The notes: generated by a model not told the origin, from the sequence alone. A DNA stretch of 64,000 nt from Arthrobacter sp. MYb227 (GCF_002975435.1 NZ_PCPT01000001.1:434001-498000), one strand, 5' to 3'; positions 30,022-39,719 are shown, numbered from the stretch's first letter. Numbers and translations: made by a program.

Positions 30022-33000
30022 CTAAACTTCTTCGACGGAGTTCGGTTCCGACCGGGAAAGGTCGATGCCGAGTTCTTCCGCGGCCCGGAAGACTTCTTCA
30101 TCCGAGTCTCGCATTTCGATGGTCTGACCGTCGGTTCCAAGAACCTCAACGTTCAAGCACAACGACTGCATTTCCTTGATCAGGACCTTGAACGATTCCG
30201 GAACACCAGGTTCTGGGATGTTCTCGCCCTTAACGATCGCTTCGTAGACCTTCACGCGACCGTGAATATCATCAGACTTGATCGTGAGCAGTTCCTGCAG
30301 GGTGTATGCGGCGCCGTAGGCCTCCAGGGCCCACACTTCCATCTCACCAAAGCGCTGGCCACCGAACTGTGCCTTACCACCCAGCGGCTGCTGGGTGATC
30401 ATAGAGTACGGACCGGTGGAACGAGCGTGAATCTTGTCGTCCACCAGGTGGTGAAGCTTCAAGATGTACATGTAACCAACGGCTACTGGATCCGGGAACG
30501 GCTGACCGGAGCGGCCGTCAAACAGACGTGCCTTACCGGAGTTGCCGATCAATCGCACACCATCACGGGTGACGTTGGTGTGATCCAGGATGCCGCGGAT
30601 TTCGTCTTCCGACGCACCATCGAACACCGGGGTGGAAACCGTTGCCGAAGCAACTTCACGTGGCAGATCCGGGAGGTTCTTGACCCACTCCGGCTCGCCC
30701 TCGATCTTCCAACCCTGCTTGGCAGCCCAACCGAGGTGGATTTCCAGTACCTGGCCGACGTTCATACGACCCGGTACACCCAGTGGGTTTAGCACTACAT
30801 CAACCGGGGTTCCGTCTTCAAGGAACGGCATATCTTCGATCGGAAGGATCTTGGAAATAACGCCCTTGTTACCGTGACGACCAGCAAGCTTGTCACCGTT
30901 GGTGATCTTACGCTTCTGCGCCACGTACACGCGGACCAACTGGTTGACGCCCGGAGGCAGATCATCGTCGTTGTCGCGATCAAAGATACGCACACCGATG
31001 ACAACACCGGATTCACCGTGCGGAACCTTCAGCGAGGTATCGCGAACTTCGCGGGACTTCTCACCGAAGATGGCGCGCAGCAGGCGCTCTTCTGGGGTCA
31101 GCTCGGTTTCACCCTTGGGGGTGACACGGCCAACGAGGATGTCGCCTGCTTCAACCTCTGCACCGATGTGGATGATGCCGCGCTCGTCGAGCTGCGCCAA
31201 GATCTCTTCGGAGACGTTCGGGATGTCGCGGGTAACTTCTTCGGCACCAAGCTTGGTGTCGCGGGCATCAACTTCGTGCTCTTCGATGTGAATCGAGGTG
31301 AGCACGTCGTCGGAGACCATGCGCTGGGAGAGGATGATGGCATCCTCGAAGTTGTGACCTTCCCAGGACATGAAGGCAACCAGCAGGTTCTTGCCCAGGG
31401 CGAGCTCGCCCTTATCAGTGGACGGGCCGTCGGCGATGATCGAGTTGTAATCAACACGATCGCCTTCGGAAACCATCACGCGCTGGTTGTATGCGTTGCC
31501 CTGGTTAGAGCGTGCAAACTTCATGATCGGGTAGGCAGCTTCGGTGCCATCGTCGTTCATGACGGTGACCAGGTCGGCCGAAACCTCGGAGACAACGCCT
31601 CCGGTGGTTGCAACTACCGAGTCGCCGGCGTCAACTGCGGCGAACTTCTCCATGCCGGTACCCACCAGTGGGGACTCGGAGGCAAGTAGCGGCACAGCCT
31701 GACGCTGCATGTTGGCACCCATGAGTGCGCGGTTAGCATCGTCGTGCTCGAGGAATGGAATCAGGGCGGTTGCCACGGACACCATCTGGCGCGGGGAAAC
31801 GTCCATGTACTGAACTTCGTCTGCATCAACGATGACGGGCTCGCCGCCACCGCCGCGTTCGCGAACCATGACTGCATCTTCAACGAAGCGGTTTTCTGCA
31901 TCGAGCGGCGCGTTGGCCTGTGCGATGAAGTTTTCCAGCTCGTCGTCGGCGGTCAGGTAATCGATCTGGTCGGTAACTTGGCCACCAACAACCTTGCGGT
32001 ATGGGGTTTCGATGAAGCCGAAGGCGTTGATGCGACCGTAGGTAGCCAACGAACCGATCAGACCAATGTTCGGGCCTTCGGGGGTTTCGATGGGGCACAT
32101 ACGACCGTAGTGAGACGGGTGAACGTCTCGAACTTCCATGCCTGCACGGTCACGGGAGAGACCACCCGGGCCCAGCGCGGAAAGACGACGCTTGTGCGTC
32201 AGACCGGCTAGCGGGTTGTTCTGGTCCATGAACTGCGAGAGCTGGGAGGTTCCGAAGAACTCCTTGATCGCTGCAACAACCGGGCGGATGTTGATCAGCG
32301 TCTGCGGGGTGATTGCCTCGACGTCTTGGGTGGTCATGCGCTCGCGCACAACACGCTCCATACGGGAAAGACCCGTACGAATCTGGTTTTCAATCAATTC
32401 GCCAACGGCGCGAATGCGACGGTTACCGAAGTGGTCGATGTCATCGATGGAAACCATCAGGTCAACAGGCTTGCCATCGCGGATACCCGGGGTGGTCTTC
32501 TCGCCTGCGTGCAGGGCAACCAGGAACTTGATCATTGCGACGATGTCGTCAATGTTCAGTACCGAGGCTTCCGGGGAGTTCAGCGGGGTTTCTACGCCGA
32601 GCTTGCGGTTGATCTTGTAACGACCAACCTTGGCCAGGTCGTAGCGCTTTGGCTCGAAGTACAGGTTCTTCAGCAATGCCTGCGCGGCATCAACCGTCGG
32701 CGGCTCGCCCGGGCGAAGCTTACGGTAGATATCCAGGAGTGCTTCTTCCTGGGTATCGGTAGTGTCCTTTTCCAGGGTGGCGCGAATCGAGTCGTACTGA
32801 CCGAATTCTTCAAGGATGCGGCCTTCGGTCCAGCCAAGAGCCTTAAGCAGCACGGTAACCGACTGCTTGCGCTTGCGGTCGAGACGGACGCCGACCTGGT
32901 CGCGCTTGTCAATTTCGAGTTCGAACCAAGCACCACGTGACGGGATGATCTTCGCGGTGAAGATGTCCTTATCGCTGGTCTTGTCCGGGGTGCGCTCGAA

Positions 33001-33528
33001 GTAGGCTCCCGGGGAACGAACAAGCTGGGAGACTACGACACGCTCGGTGCCGTTGATGATGAAGGTACCCTTGTCCGTCATCAGCGGGAAGTCGCCCATA
33101 AACACGGTCTGCTGCTTAATTTCGCCCGTGTTGTTGTTCATGAACTCGGCCTTAACGTACAAAGGGGCCGCGTACGTTGCGTCGCGGTCCTTGCACTCGG
33201 CCATGGTGTACTTCGGATCGGCGAACTCAGGCTCCGAGAAGCTCAGGGACATAGTCTCCTGGAAGTCTTCAATCGGGGAGATCTCTTCGAAGATCTCGGC
33301 AAGGCCTGAGACGTTGGCTACACTGGTGTCACCAATGGTCTGGGCGTATGCCAGACGGTTCTTCCAGCGTTCGTTACCGATAAGCCAGTCAAAGCTTTCG
33401 GTCTGAAGTGCCAAAAGATTAGGAACGTCTAGTGGTTCGTGAATCTTTGCAAAAGAAAGTCGGCCAGCATATTCTGCTGCGCGGGCCGAACTAGCGGTTT
33501 GATTGTTAGAGGTGCTCGAGGCGACCAA
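30022..33528 (-). CDS. rpoB: DNA-directed RNA polymerase subunit beta
   Basis: The beta subunit, about 1168 residues. The rifampicin-binding cluster reads [18 protein letters not shown] then [14 protein letters not shown], i.e. wild type at the positions that usually change in resistance. The C-terminal part has [14 protein letters not shown]-like and [20 protein letters not shown] motifs. I favour the TTG at 33526-33528, with GAAGGA six bases upstream; a GTG at 33541-33543 is the alternative and would add five residues. It is the first gene of rpoB-rpoC. Confidence 0.98.
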   Translation of the reverse strand: MVASSTSNNQTASSARAAEYAGRLSFAKIHEPLDVPNLLALQTESFDWLIGNERWKNRLAYAQTIGDTSVANVSGLAEIFEEISPIEDFQETMSLSFSEPEFADPKYTMAECKDRDATYAAPLYVKAEFMNNNTGEIKQQTVFMGDFPLMTDKGTFIINGTERVVVSQLVRSPGAYFERTPDKTSDKDIFTAKIIPSRGAWFELEIDKRDQVGVRLDRKRKQSVTVLLKALGWTEGRILEEFGQYDSIRATLEKDTTDTQEEALLDIYRKLRPGEPPTVDAAQALLKNLYFEPKRYDLAKVGRYKINRKLGVETPLNSPEASVLNIDDIVAMIKFLVALHAGEKTTPGIRDGKPVDLMVSIDDIDHFGNRRIRAVGELIENQIRTGLSRMERVVRERMTTQDVEAITPQTLINIRPVVAAIKEFFGTSQLSQFMDQNNPLAGLTHKRRLSALGPGGLSRDRAGMEVRDVHPSHYGRMCPIETPEGPNIGLIGSLATYGRINAFGFIETPYRKVVGGQVTDQIDYLTADDELENFIAQANAPLDAENRFVEDAVMVRERGGGGEPVIVDADEVQYMDVSPRQMVSVATALIPFLEHDDANRALMGANMQRQAVPLLASESPLVGTGMEKFAAVDAGDSVVATTGGVVSEVSADLVTVMNDDGTEAAYPIMKFARSNQGNAYNQRVMVSEGDRVDYNSIIADGPSTDKGELALGKNLLVAFMSWEGHNFEDAIILSQRMVSDDVLTSIHIEEHEVDARDTKLGAEEVTRDIPNVSEEILAQLDERGIIHIGAEVEAGDILVGRVTPKGETELTPEERLLRAIFGEKSREVRDTSLKVPHGESGVVIGVRIFDRDNDDDLPPGVNQLVRVYVAQKRKITNGDKLAGRHGNKGVISKILPIEDMPFLEDGTPVDVVLNPLGVPGRMNVGQVLEIHLGWAAKQGWKIEGEPEWVKNLPDLPREVASATVSTPVFDGASEDEIRGILDHTNVTRDGVRLIGNSGKARLFDGRSGQPFPDPVAVGYMYILKLHHLVDDKIHARSTGPYSMITQQPLGGKAQFGGQRFGEMEVWALEAYGAAYTLQELLTIKSDDIHGRVKVYEAIVKGENIPEPGVPESFKVLIKEMQSLCLNVEVLGTDGQTIEMRDSDEEVFRAAEELGIDLSRSEPNSVEEV

Positions 33529-33658
33529 GATGGATCCTTCCACAGACCGTCAGGTTTCCGACGCCGTCTCTCTGCTCGAGTTTTACTCGACACAGCACCG
33601 TTGAGCAGGCCCACCGCTATATGAAGGCCGGAGATGAAAAGAGAAGACGCAAATCTCC

Positions 33659-33687
33659 ACGTTACACCAGTTGACCTACCATGTCTA
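33659..33687 (-). promoter_or_regulatory. Candidate rpoB promoter
   Basis: On the minus strand TAGACA (33682-33687) lies 17 bp from TAACGT (33659-33664), about 130 bp before the rpoB start. The -35 is good, the -10 poor. A GGAGAT/ATCTCC hairpin follows in the leader. Confidence 0.35.
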
Positions 33688-33840
33688 GTGCCGAACCCGC
33701 AAACCCGGGCCGCAGAGCGCATGCTTAATGAGAGATCCGCCACTTCCGCTCCGCAGCAATGTGGAGTAACGCACGGAGGGTCGATCTAGAGGTAGCAGTC
33801 CTCACGGTTTGATTCGAAAGCGCGCCTCATCACGTCCCCA

Positions 33841-34080
33841 CCTCCTGACGCCGTAATCGTTGCCGGCGCTCGCAGGCCTTGTGGACGTCTTAACAGGCAA
33901 CTCTCCACCCTCAGCGCCGTTAAACTCGGCACCATCGCTATTCATGGTGCATTCGAACGTGCAAGGATTGATGCCGACGACGTTCAGGCCGGTTGTGGGC
34001 AAAGCCCTGCCCGCCAAAGTTCCATAGCCGCTGGCATTGGTTGGGACGTCAAGGCCGTCAGCAGTAAGCATTTGTGCTGG
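33841..34080 (+). pseudogene. Remnant of an acetyl-CoA acetyltransferase (thiolase) N-terminus
   Basis: One plus-strand frame reads DAVIVAGARRPCGRLNRQLS, TLSAVKLGTIAIHGAFERAR, IDADDVQA, GCGQSPARQSSIAAGIGWDV and stops making sense after KHLCW. These are the first 80 or so residues of a thiolase up to the active-site cysteine region. About nine residues usually found between the VQA and GQ motifs (VIMGQVLQA-like) are missing. No start codon is in place, and the frame ends at 34116. The remaining 300 residues are absent. It is a decayed fragment between the rpoB leader and ybaK. The minus-strand frame over the same bases is a shadow. Confidence 0.8.
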
Positions 34081-34132
34081 CGGAGGTCAGGGCGATTCTT
34101 TACCGTTGGTACGTGAAGCTTAGAATCGATAG

Positions 34133-34627
34133 ATGAATGAGCAGCTGCCGGCCAACGGCCTTGAACGCATGAAGTCTGACGCTCTTAACCGTGGAATAGA
34201 GGTTGCAGTCATCTCCCGCCAGCCGGCTGGTAGCCTGCCCGAGGCAGCATCCCTCATGGGGGTCGAAATTCGTGAGGTCATCAAATCCTTGGTCGTTAGG
34301 CACAAGGATGGCTCATTTTTCTTTGCCTTGATCCCCGGTGGACGCACCATTTCTTGGCCCAAACTTCGCGCTTTGCTTGGCGTGAATAAACTTTCCTTGC
34401 CACGACCCGAGGTTGCCCTGGCGGCAACCGGATACGAACGGGGAACCATAACTCCCTTTGGTTCGACAACTCCGTGGCCGGTATTCGTAGATGCTAGTAT
34501 TTCGGCTGGCAGGGTGATACTTGGTGCTGGCGCTCACGGCTATTCAGCCTCTATGGATTCGACTCAAATGATTGCTGCATTACGGGCGACAGTCGCAGAT
34601 ATCAGCGAAGTGGAAGCAGAGCACTAA
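34133..34627 (+). CDS. YbaK/EbsC-family aminoacyl-tRNA deacylase
   Basis: A 164-residue stand-alone editing-domain protein of the YbaK/ProX superfamily, which hydrolyses mischarged tRNAs such as Cys-tRNA(Pro). The VEIREVIKSLVVRHKDGSFF and FALIPGGRTISWPKLRALLG segments, with the substrate-pocket lysine, and the GTITPFGSTTPWPVFVD motif fit the family. The exact tRNA substrate cannot be decided. It is on the plus strand and converges with the acyltransferase, the two overlapping by 26 bp at their 3' ends. Confidence 0.85.
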   Translation: MNEQLPANGLERMKSDALNRGIEVAVISRQPAGSLPEAASLMGVEIREVIKSLVVRHKDGSFFFALIPGGRTISWPKLRALLGVNKLSLPRPEVALAATGYERGTITPFGSTTPWPVFVDASISAGRVILGAGAHGYSASMDSTQMIAALRATVADISEVEAEH

Positions 34628-35795
34628 GCTTTTTACCGACTTTTGAAACGGCGCCGTCGATGAGGCGCGTGACAGCAGTGCCTAAAGGCTTCGCCATAGA
34701 GCGTTCAACAAATCTATGAACGAGATATGCCGCCCCTAGGACTGTGGCAATAACTATTGCAAGGGTCAGATACTTCCCACCCGGGAGCTGACCAAACACA
34801 CCGGTGAGCTTGCTAATCAGCCACCATCCCCATACCTGATGAAGCAAATACACCGGGTAGGTCAGGGCTCCCGCGATAGCGAGACTCTTGAATTGAATCC
34901 GTCGGAGGGGCGTAAGTGTTAGCAGTGCGAGCAGCGCATAGAGACTGCCCACAATAATCCAGTACGTCCATGGTTCGACCGAATAGTTGGTGAGCTCTTC
35001 TGCTTCGGCCGAGGCAGTGATTCCGGTGAAGTAGGCAGCAATCACCACATTCATCGCCAAAATGATCCATCGTAGAGCACTGTGGCCAAATTTGTAGATC
35101 ATGAAAAGCATGATTCCCCCGGCAAATAGCGCGGAGTACTGGCTCATCAACAGGGTTGCTTGAGCACCGTTATTGAAGAGGTGATCGGCTACGCCAAGCA
35201 GTGGCCAGGCTACTGCCAAGATCGTTATGGCGCGTTTGGTCATGACCCCCAAGAGCATGAGCACCAGGATTAAGATGTAAAACTTCATTTCTACCCAAAG
35301 CGTCCAGTACACACCGTCAATATGGCGGACGCCCATGGCAGGGTGGAACATGCTGAGGTTGGCCAACAAGTCTTTAAAGGTGCGTCCATCCCCCATCTGA
35401 GGCCAGATTTTGATGACAAGAATTCCGGTGGCAAACACAGCAACCCAATACGCCGGATATAGCCGCGATATTCGTGATCCGATGAATCTGCTGGCGCTTT
35501 TGCCATATGCGGAGAGCATGATGACGAAGCCACTGATGATAAAAAAGAGCTGCACTCCTAAATTGCCGAACATGCTGACTTTTGAAAGTGTCGGCCATGT
35601 TTCTTGCGCCGTTGAGGTGCCCCAGAATCCATGATGCCACGCGGTGTAGTGATAAAGCAGCACCATGATTGCCGCAAAAAAGCGCAATCCGTCGAGAAGC
35701 GCTAGCCTCGGAGATGCCTTGAACTTTTCTGCAGGGGCTTTCACGGTGGCAGGGGGCTGCGGCGCGCTCCGAACAGCGCGTTCCATGAGACTCAA
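34602..35795 (-). CDS. Acyltransferase 3 family membrane protein
   Basis: 397 residues with about ten membrane helices after a 30-residue cytoplasmic tail. The N-terminal signature is clear: LALLDGLRFFAAIMVLLYHY, with the family's conserved His and Arg residues. The FFIISGFVIML and SRISRLYPAYW motifs follow. OafA/YrhL-type proteins O-acylate cell-surface sugars or peptidoglycan; the acceptor here is unknown. The start is TTG with a strong AGGAGG six bases upstream. It lies just upstream of the rplL terminator region. Confidence 0.9.
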   Translation of the reverse strand: MSLMERAVRSAPQPPATVKAPAEKFKASPRLALLDGLRFFAAIMVLLYHYTAWHHGFWGTSTAQETWPTLSKVSMFGNLGVQLFFIISGFVIMLSAYGKSASRFIGSRISRLYPAYWVAVFATGILVIKIWPQMGDGRTFKDLLANLSMFHPAMGVRHIDGVYWTLWVEMKFYILILVLMLLGVMTKRAITILAVAWPLLGVADHLFNNGAQATLLMSQYSALFAGGIMLFMIYKFGHSALRWIILAMNVVIAAYFTGITASAEAEELTNYSVEPWTYWIIVGSLYALLALLTLTPLRRIQFKSLAIAGALTYPVYLLHQVWGWWLISKLTGVFGQLPGGKYLTLAIVIATVLGAAYLVHRFVERSMAKPLGTAVTRLIDGAVSKVGKKLSALLPLR

Positions 35796-35930
35796 ACCGC
35801 ACCTCCTTCAACCATCCGTCGTTACACTTCCGTTACATACGGTAGCAATTCGTCGGGCGTTGTGGAATCAAAGTGCAGGTTTTGGTGCGATTCCCAGTAA
35901 AGACACAGCAAGTACTTCTGCTTGAGACTT

Positions 35931-35976
35931 AAAAACCGCGGGCTCGTGGAACCAAATGGTTCCACGAGCCCGCGGT
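35931..35976 (-). terminator. Strong terminator after rplL
   Basis: A perfect 19-bp stem from 35935-35953 pairing with 35958-35976 around a 4-base loop; on the minus strand it is followed by TTTTAAG. It lies 17 bp after the rplL stop and clearly ends the rplJL transcript. Confidence 0.92.
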
Positions 35977-35992
35977 GAAAAGTGCGTAAGAG

Positions 35993-36364
35993 TTACTTGA
36001 CAGTAACGGTTGCGCCGGCAGCCTCGAGGGCTTCCTTTGCCTTCTCAGCAGCTTCCTTGGTTGCGCCTTCGAGGACGGCCTTCGGAGCCGAGTCAACGAC
36101 CTCCTTGGCTTCCTTCAGACCCAGGGAAGTCAGTGCACGAACTTCCTTGATAACTGCGATCTTCTTGTCGCCAGCAGCTTCGAGAACTACGTCGAATTCG
36201 GTCTGCTCTTCGGCTTCAACGGCACCTGCGGCCGGGCCAGCAACTGCAACAGCTGCTGCGGAGACGTCGAAGGTCTCTTCGAAGGTCTTTACGAACTCTG
36301 AGAGTTCGATGATGGTCATTTCCTTGAAGGCTTCCAAGAGCTCTTCGGTGGACAGCTTAGCCAT
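35993..36364 (-). CDS. rplL: 50S ribosomal protein L7/L12
   Basis: L7/L12 forms the flexible stalk that recruits and stimulates translation GTPases. The 123 residues have the N-terminal dimerisation helices ([20 protein letters not shown]), an Ala/Gly hinge and the C-terminal domain [20 protein letters not shown] with [17 protein letters not shown]. The ATG at 36362-36364 matches the family; a start nine residues upstream was rejected. Confidence 0.98.
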   Translation of the reverse strand: MAKLSTEELLEAFKEMTIIELSEFVKTFEETFDVSAAAVAVAGPAAGAVEAEEQTEFDVVLEAAGDKKIAVIKEVRALTSLGLKEAKEVVDSAPKAVLEGATKEAAEKAKEALEAAGATVTVK

Positions 36365-36432
36365 GGTGGGCAGCCTTTCCGTCGGCGGCACATGAGTGCC
36401 GCAAGTTACTTGAGTGAGGGGGTGAAGAAAGC

Positions 36433-36984
36433 TTAGGCTTCTTCGGTGGCGGCTTCGGCAGCAGGTGCCTCAACCTCGGCGGGTGCTTCAGTAGCGCCAC
36501 CGTTTTCTTCGAGCTTTGCGCGCAGTGCTTCGATGGTGCGGACTGCGGCAGAAGCCGGAGCCTGCAGTACACCAGCAACACGTGCCAGCTGGAACTCACG
36601 CGATTCAAGGGCTGCCAAAGCGGCAACTCCGGCTGCGTCAAGGGCCTTGCCCTCGAAGACACCGGTCTTGATGATGAGCTGCTTGTTATCCTTAGCAAAA
36701 TCCGTGAGGCTCTTAGCGGCAGCAACTGCGTCACCCTTGATAAAGGCGATTGCAGTCGGGCCAGCAAGCTGGCCTTCGAATGCTTCGATGCCGGCTTCCT
36801 TTGCTGCGATACCAGTCAAGGTGTTCTTCACTACCGCGTACTTGGTCTCCTGACCAAGTGAGCGGCGAAGCTGCTTGAGCTGCGCAACAGTAAGCCCACG
36901 GTATTCGGTCAGGACAGCGGCGGTCGACTCCTTGAAGTCGGCGGTGATTTCCTCAACTGCGGAAATCTTAGTCGGCGTTGCCAT
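36433..36984 (-). CDS. rplJ: 50S ribosomal protein L10
   Basis: L10 anchors the L7/L12 stalk dimers and autoregulates its operon by binding its leader mRNA. The 183 residues start [20 protein letters not shown]. The ATG at 36982-36984 has AAGGAG five bases upstream; longer in-frame starts lie in the leader and attenuator. The core [20 protein letters not shown] and an Ala/Glu-rich C-terminal tail are present. An L10-type leader precedes it. The usual upstream partner rplA is 9 kb away. Confidence 0.97.
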   Translation of the reverse strand: MATPTKISAVEEITADFKESTAAVLTEYRGLTVAQLKQLRRSLGQETKYAVVKNTLTGIAAKEAGIEAFEGQLAGPTAIAFIKGDAVAAAKSLTDFAKDNKQLIIKTGVFEGKALDAAGVAALAALESREFQLARVAGVLQAPASAAVRTIEALRAKLEENGGATEAPAEVEAPAAEAATEEA

Positions 36985-37045
36985 AACACTCCTTCCGGGG
37001 TATAGATCTGAAACCAGTCGATCTGACCCGGTCAGGAGTACTGAC

Positions 37046-37078
37046 ATAAAAAACGCCCCATGCAGGATGCACGGGGCG
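37046..37078 (-). terminator. Attenuator hairpin in the rplJ leader
   Basis: On the minus strand CGCCCCGTGCA pairs with TGCATGGGGCG across a 3-base loop and is followed by TTTTTTATG. It is an intrinsic terminator located about 60 bp before rplJ and after its promoter, so it should act as a regulated attenuator. Confidence 0.8.
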
Positions 37079-37084
37079 GAAAAT

Positions 37085-37194
37085 ACGCACAAAGATATGC
37101 GGAAAATACACTTCGTTCACCTGCGCAGGTCGTCCTTTTGGGACTTTCGGAGCCTCACTGCTAGGCAGCTAAACTCGACCGACGGTCTTCGGTA
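37085..37194 (-). promoter_or_regulatory. L10 (rplJ) ribosomal protein leader
   Basis: The minus strand has the layout of the bacterial L10 leader: CGAAGACCGTCGG (about 37179-37191), a GCCT/AGGC arm at 37151-37170, and ACCTGCGCAGGTGAACG at 37114-37130, followed by the attenuator. In the known system L10(L12)4 binds this RNA to lower its own synthesis. Recognised by eye, not by a covariance search. Confidence 0.6.
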
Positions 37195-37200
37195 CTCACT

Positions 37201-37230
37201 AGCGTAACAGTGCATAAACCCCGTAAACAA
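37201..37230 (-). promoter_or_regulatory. Probable rplJ promoter
   Basis: TACGCT (37201-37206; actinobacterial TANNNT type) lies 18 bp from TTGTTT (37225-37230). Transcription would start near 37194, exactly where the L10 leader begins. Confidence 0.5.
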
Positions 37231-37349
37231 ATCGGGAGCTCGTGTTCCCTATCACCGAGCCCACGCATGGCACCCTCGGGTCGACTCCCAGCACTTCGGC
37301 AGTGCGCAGTCTGCCCGCTTCCCAAGGCAAGTGCAACGCAGTTAAAGTA

Positions 37350-37398
37350 CAGAACCCCATTTTCCGTAACTTGGGGGATAACGGAAAACGGGGTTCTG
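37350..37398. repeat. Hairpin A with shared 13-base loop
   Basis: Arms 37350-37367 and 37381-37398 pair over 18 positions with one mismatch. The loop is AACTTGGGGGATA. Hairpin B, 5 bp away, has a different stem and almost the same loop. Confidence 0.85.
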
Positions 37399-37402
37399 CG
37401 GA

Positions 37403-37437
37403 TGAGGCAATGTAACTTGGGGGAAAACATTGCCTCA
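37403..37437. repeat. Hairpin B with shared 13-base loop
   Basis: TGAGGCAATGT and ACATTGCCTCA form a perfect 11-bp stem around AACTTGGGGGAAA. The loop matches that of hairpin A at 12 of 13 positions and has the same length. Confidence 0.85.
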
Positions 37438-37707
37438 CGTAATGCTCATGGCAGGGCTTGGGGTCTCTGCCAAAAACATCGGTGAATAAATCACCGGTCG
37501 CAAATAGATGCGACGCTCTTACCTTATCAGTATTGCCCGGCGACACAAGGATCTAAGTCAAGAAAATTCATGATCTTCGCCCCTCCGCGTGTACTTTATT
37601 CGTCATATCTCTCAGCCATGAAGCAAAGGCCCCTGATCAAGTGGCAACTAGGCGAATAAGAAATTATCTAAAATAAGTGATTGACATCTCTTGCTTGCTG
37701 CCACCAA

Positions 37708-38934
37708 CTACCCGGCTTCGTTCACAGGTGCAGACGAAGATTCTGCCGCTTTCTTCTTGCGTTGCAAAAGTACGGTAACCACTAGAGCTACAAGCGCCGT
37801 AATAGCCAACAGTGAAAGCCCAATGCCATAACTGTTAGTCACCGGGTTATAGGTGGCGCCCATGACCATCGGCGGGAAATAGCCTCCCAAACCACCACCG
37901 GCCGAAACCACACCTGTCACCGAACCGACACTCTTGGCGGGCGCTAGAACCCCAACCCAAGCAAATACCCCACCGGTGCCTAGACCGAGGGCCGCTGCCA
38001 TGGAAAGAAATGTTGCACCCGTTGCCACTTCGGTCTGCGGCTCGGCCATCACAGCGAATGCCAGCGCCGAAACCCCAACGAGCGAGAGAATCACAACGGG
38101 TTTGGCACCAATTTTATCGGCGATAATTCCACCGATGGGACGGGCGATGACGGCGGCCAGAGCAAAGCCAGCGGTTCGCGTACCAGCCGCTGTGGGCGAC
38201 ATGTCATAGATATCTCGAAGATAGGTGGGCAGGTAGGCACAGAAACTGACAAATCCACCGAAGACCACCGCGTACAAGAAAGTCATCTGCCAGGTGACCG
38301 GGAGCCTCACGGCTTCCATCATTTTGGGGATGAAAGGATCCACAACTGCTACCCGTGCCGGGGAATCGCTCATCGTAAACCACACAAGCGTCGCCATCAG
38401 AATCATGAGTCCAACAACCAAGAGATGGGTTTGCAAATAACCAATGCTGGCGGTCAGCCGGGGAGTCAAGAACGCAGCAAGTGCGGTTCCCCCCATGCCC
38501 ATACCAAAGACACCCGTGGCAAAACCACGCCGTGAGGCCTTGTACCAAGCACTAACAAATGGAATACCGATGGCAAAGACGGTGCCCGCAATGCCCAGGA
38601 AGAAAGCGGCTGTTAGCATGAGCCAATATGAGGCGATTCCACCGGCCCAGCTCACTACCAGCACCGGGATGACTGAAATTATTAGCACCCCGGTGAACAT
38701 GATGCGCCCACCGTGTCGATCGGTAAGTGCACCAACGACGATCCGGCCGAGTGATCCAACCAAGATTGGCATGGCTACCAGCACCGAAATCGCCGTGGAA
38801 CTGAGATTCATGTCTTCGGTGTACCTGGCTCCCAAGGGAGAAATGACCATCCACCCCCAGAAGCCAACTGTCGAAGCCAAAGTGGCCAGGACCAGATTAT
38901 ATGTAGCTTTTCTCGGGTCGATCTGCTGGCTCAT
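37708..38934 (-). CDS. narK: Nitrate/nitrite transporter, MFS family (NarK type)
   Basis: A 408-residue major facilitator protein with about 12 membrane helices. The two glycine-rich nitrate signatures are visible: GVFGMGMGGTALAAF in helix 5 and VSAGGGLGGYFPPMVMG in helix 11. The MFS motif GALTDRHGGRIMF lies between helices 2 and 3. It imports nitrate for, and/or exports nitrite from, the nitrate reductase encoded just upstream. It lies 6 bp after narI, thus last in the operon. Confidence 0.92.
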   Translation of the reverse strand: MSQQIDPRKATYNLVLATLASTVGFWGWMVISPLGARYTEDMNLSSTAISVLVAMPILVGSLGRIVVGALTDRHGGRIMFTGVLIISVIPVLVVSWAGGIASYWLMLTAAFFLGIAGTVFAIGIPFVSAWYKASRRGFATGVFGMGMGGTALAAFLTPRLTASIGYLQTHLLVVGLMILMATLVWFTMSDSPARVAVVDPFIPKMMEAVRLPVTWQMTFLYAVVFGGFVSFCAYLPTYLRDIYDMSPTAAGTRTAGFALAAVIARPIGGIIADKIGAKPVVILSLVGVSALAFAVMAEPQTEVATGATFLSMAAALGLGTGGVFAWVGVLAPAKSVGSVTGVVSAGGGLGGYFPPMVMGATYNPVTNSYGIGLSLLAITALVALVVTVLLQRKKKAAESSSAPVNEAG

Positions 38935-38940
38935 GATGGT

Positions 38941-39717
38941 TTAGTCCTTTGCGTTGTCGCTAGTTCCAACGTCTGACCATCCGCGCCGCTGGGTCGCGGA
39001 TGTTGGTGAAGCGGGTTGCTTATCGCGACCGCGGTAAACAATATAGGGACGGAAAAGGTAATGAATTGGTGCCGTGAGCGCGTGGACCAGCCTGGTAAAT
39101 GGCCAAATCACAAACAAGGCCATGCCCACCAGCGTGTGAATCTTAAACGTCAGGGGCGCTGCAGCAATTGAGGCAATATCCGGTTGGAGCAAGAAGACGG
39201 AGCGGAACCACGGGGAGACGGTTTCGCGATAATTGTGCGTGTGGTCCGCTTCGAACACCGAAATGACGGTGGTGGCCAGGCCAAAGACAATGGCTCCTAC
39301 CAGCACCACGTACATCATCTTGTCGTTCTTAGTGGTTGCAGCGAAGACCGGACCGGTGGTGCGTCGTCGATAGATCAGCAATGCGGCGCCACCCAAGGTT
39401 CCAATTCCTGCAATACCTCCAACTAGCAAGGCATTGAAGTGGTAAAAGTTTTGGCTCACGCCCACCGCATCGGTCCATGCCTTGGGAATAATCAGCCCCA
39501 CCACGTGCCCCACTATCACCGCGAGGATTCCAAAGTGGAATAGTGGCGAGGCGATGCGCAGAAGTCGGGACTCATAAAGCTGGCTGGAGCGCGTCGTCCA
39601 ACCAAATTGGTCATATTTGTGCCGCCAAATCAACCCGCCCACCAGGATTGCCAGCATGAAATAGGGGAAAACTCCCCACACGATGACATCCCAGGTACCT
39701 ACGGTTTCTGCTGGCAT
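38941..39717 (-). CDS. narI: Respiratory nitrate reductase subunit gamma
   Basis: NarI is the membrane cytochrome b subunit that takes electrons from menaquinol and passes them to NarH. The 258 residues have five membrane helices. Histidines expected to hold the two hemes are in place in FHFGILAVIVGHVVG and in HTLVGMALFVIWPFTRLVHA. It starts 2 bp after the narJ stop. Confidence 0.95.
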   Translation of the reverse strand: MPAETVGTWDVIVWGVFPYFMLAILVGGLIWRHKYDQFGWTTRSSQLYESRLLRIASPLFHFGILAVIVGHVVGLIIPKAWTDAVGVSQNFYHFNALLVGGIAGIGTLGGAALLIYRRRTTGPVFAATTKNDKMMYVVLVGAIVFGLATTVISVFEADHTHNYRETVSPWFRSVFLLQPDIASIAAAPLTFKIHTLVGMALFVIWPFTRLVHALTAPIHYLFRPYIVYRGRDKQPASPTSATQRRGWSDVGTSDNAKD

Positions 39718-39719
39718 AG

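Larger units (their letters stand above)
37231..37707. other. Intergenic stretch between narK and the rplJ promoter
   Basis: This 477-bp stretch has no gene. It contains the two hairpins with a shared loop (37350-37437, listed separately). No obvious nar terminator with a T-run was seen, so one or both hairpins may serve that purpose. Confidence 0.4.

Noticed and set aside
33802-34071. Minus-strand 89-codon frame
   Set aside because: It is antisense to the thiolase remnant, whose plus frame has clear homology.
36985-37092. Longer N-terminus for rplJ (and similarly for rplL, rplC, rpsJ, rplV, rplK)
   Set aside because: The internal ATGs match the family N-termini and have ribosome-binding sites; the extensions run into leader, attenuator or neighbouring genes.
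37350-37437. CRISPR-like repeat pair
   Set aside because: Only two units with unrelated stems and no regular spacers; better described as hairpins with a shared loop.
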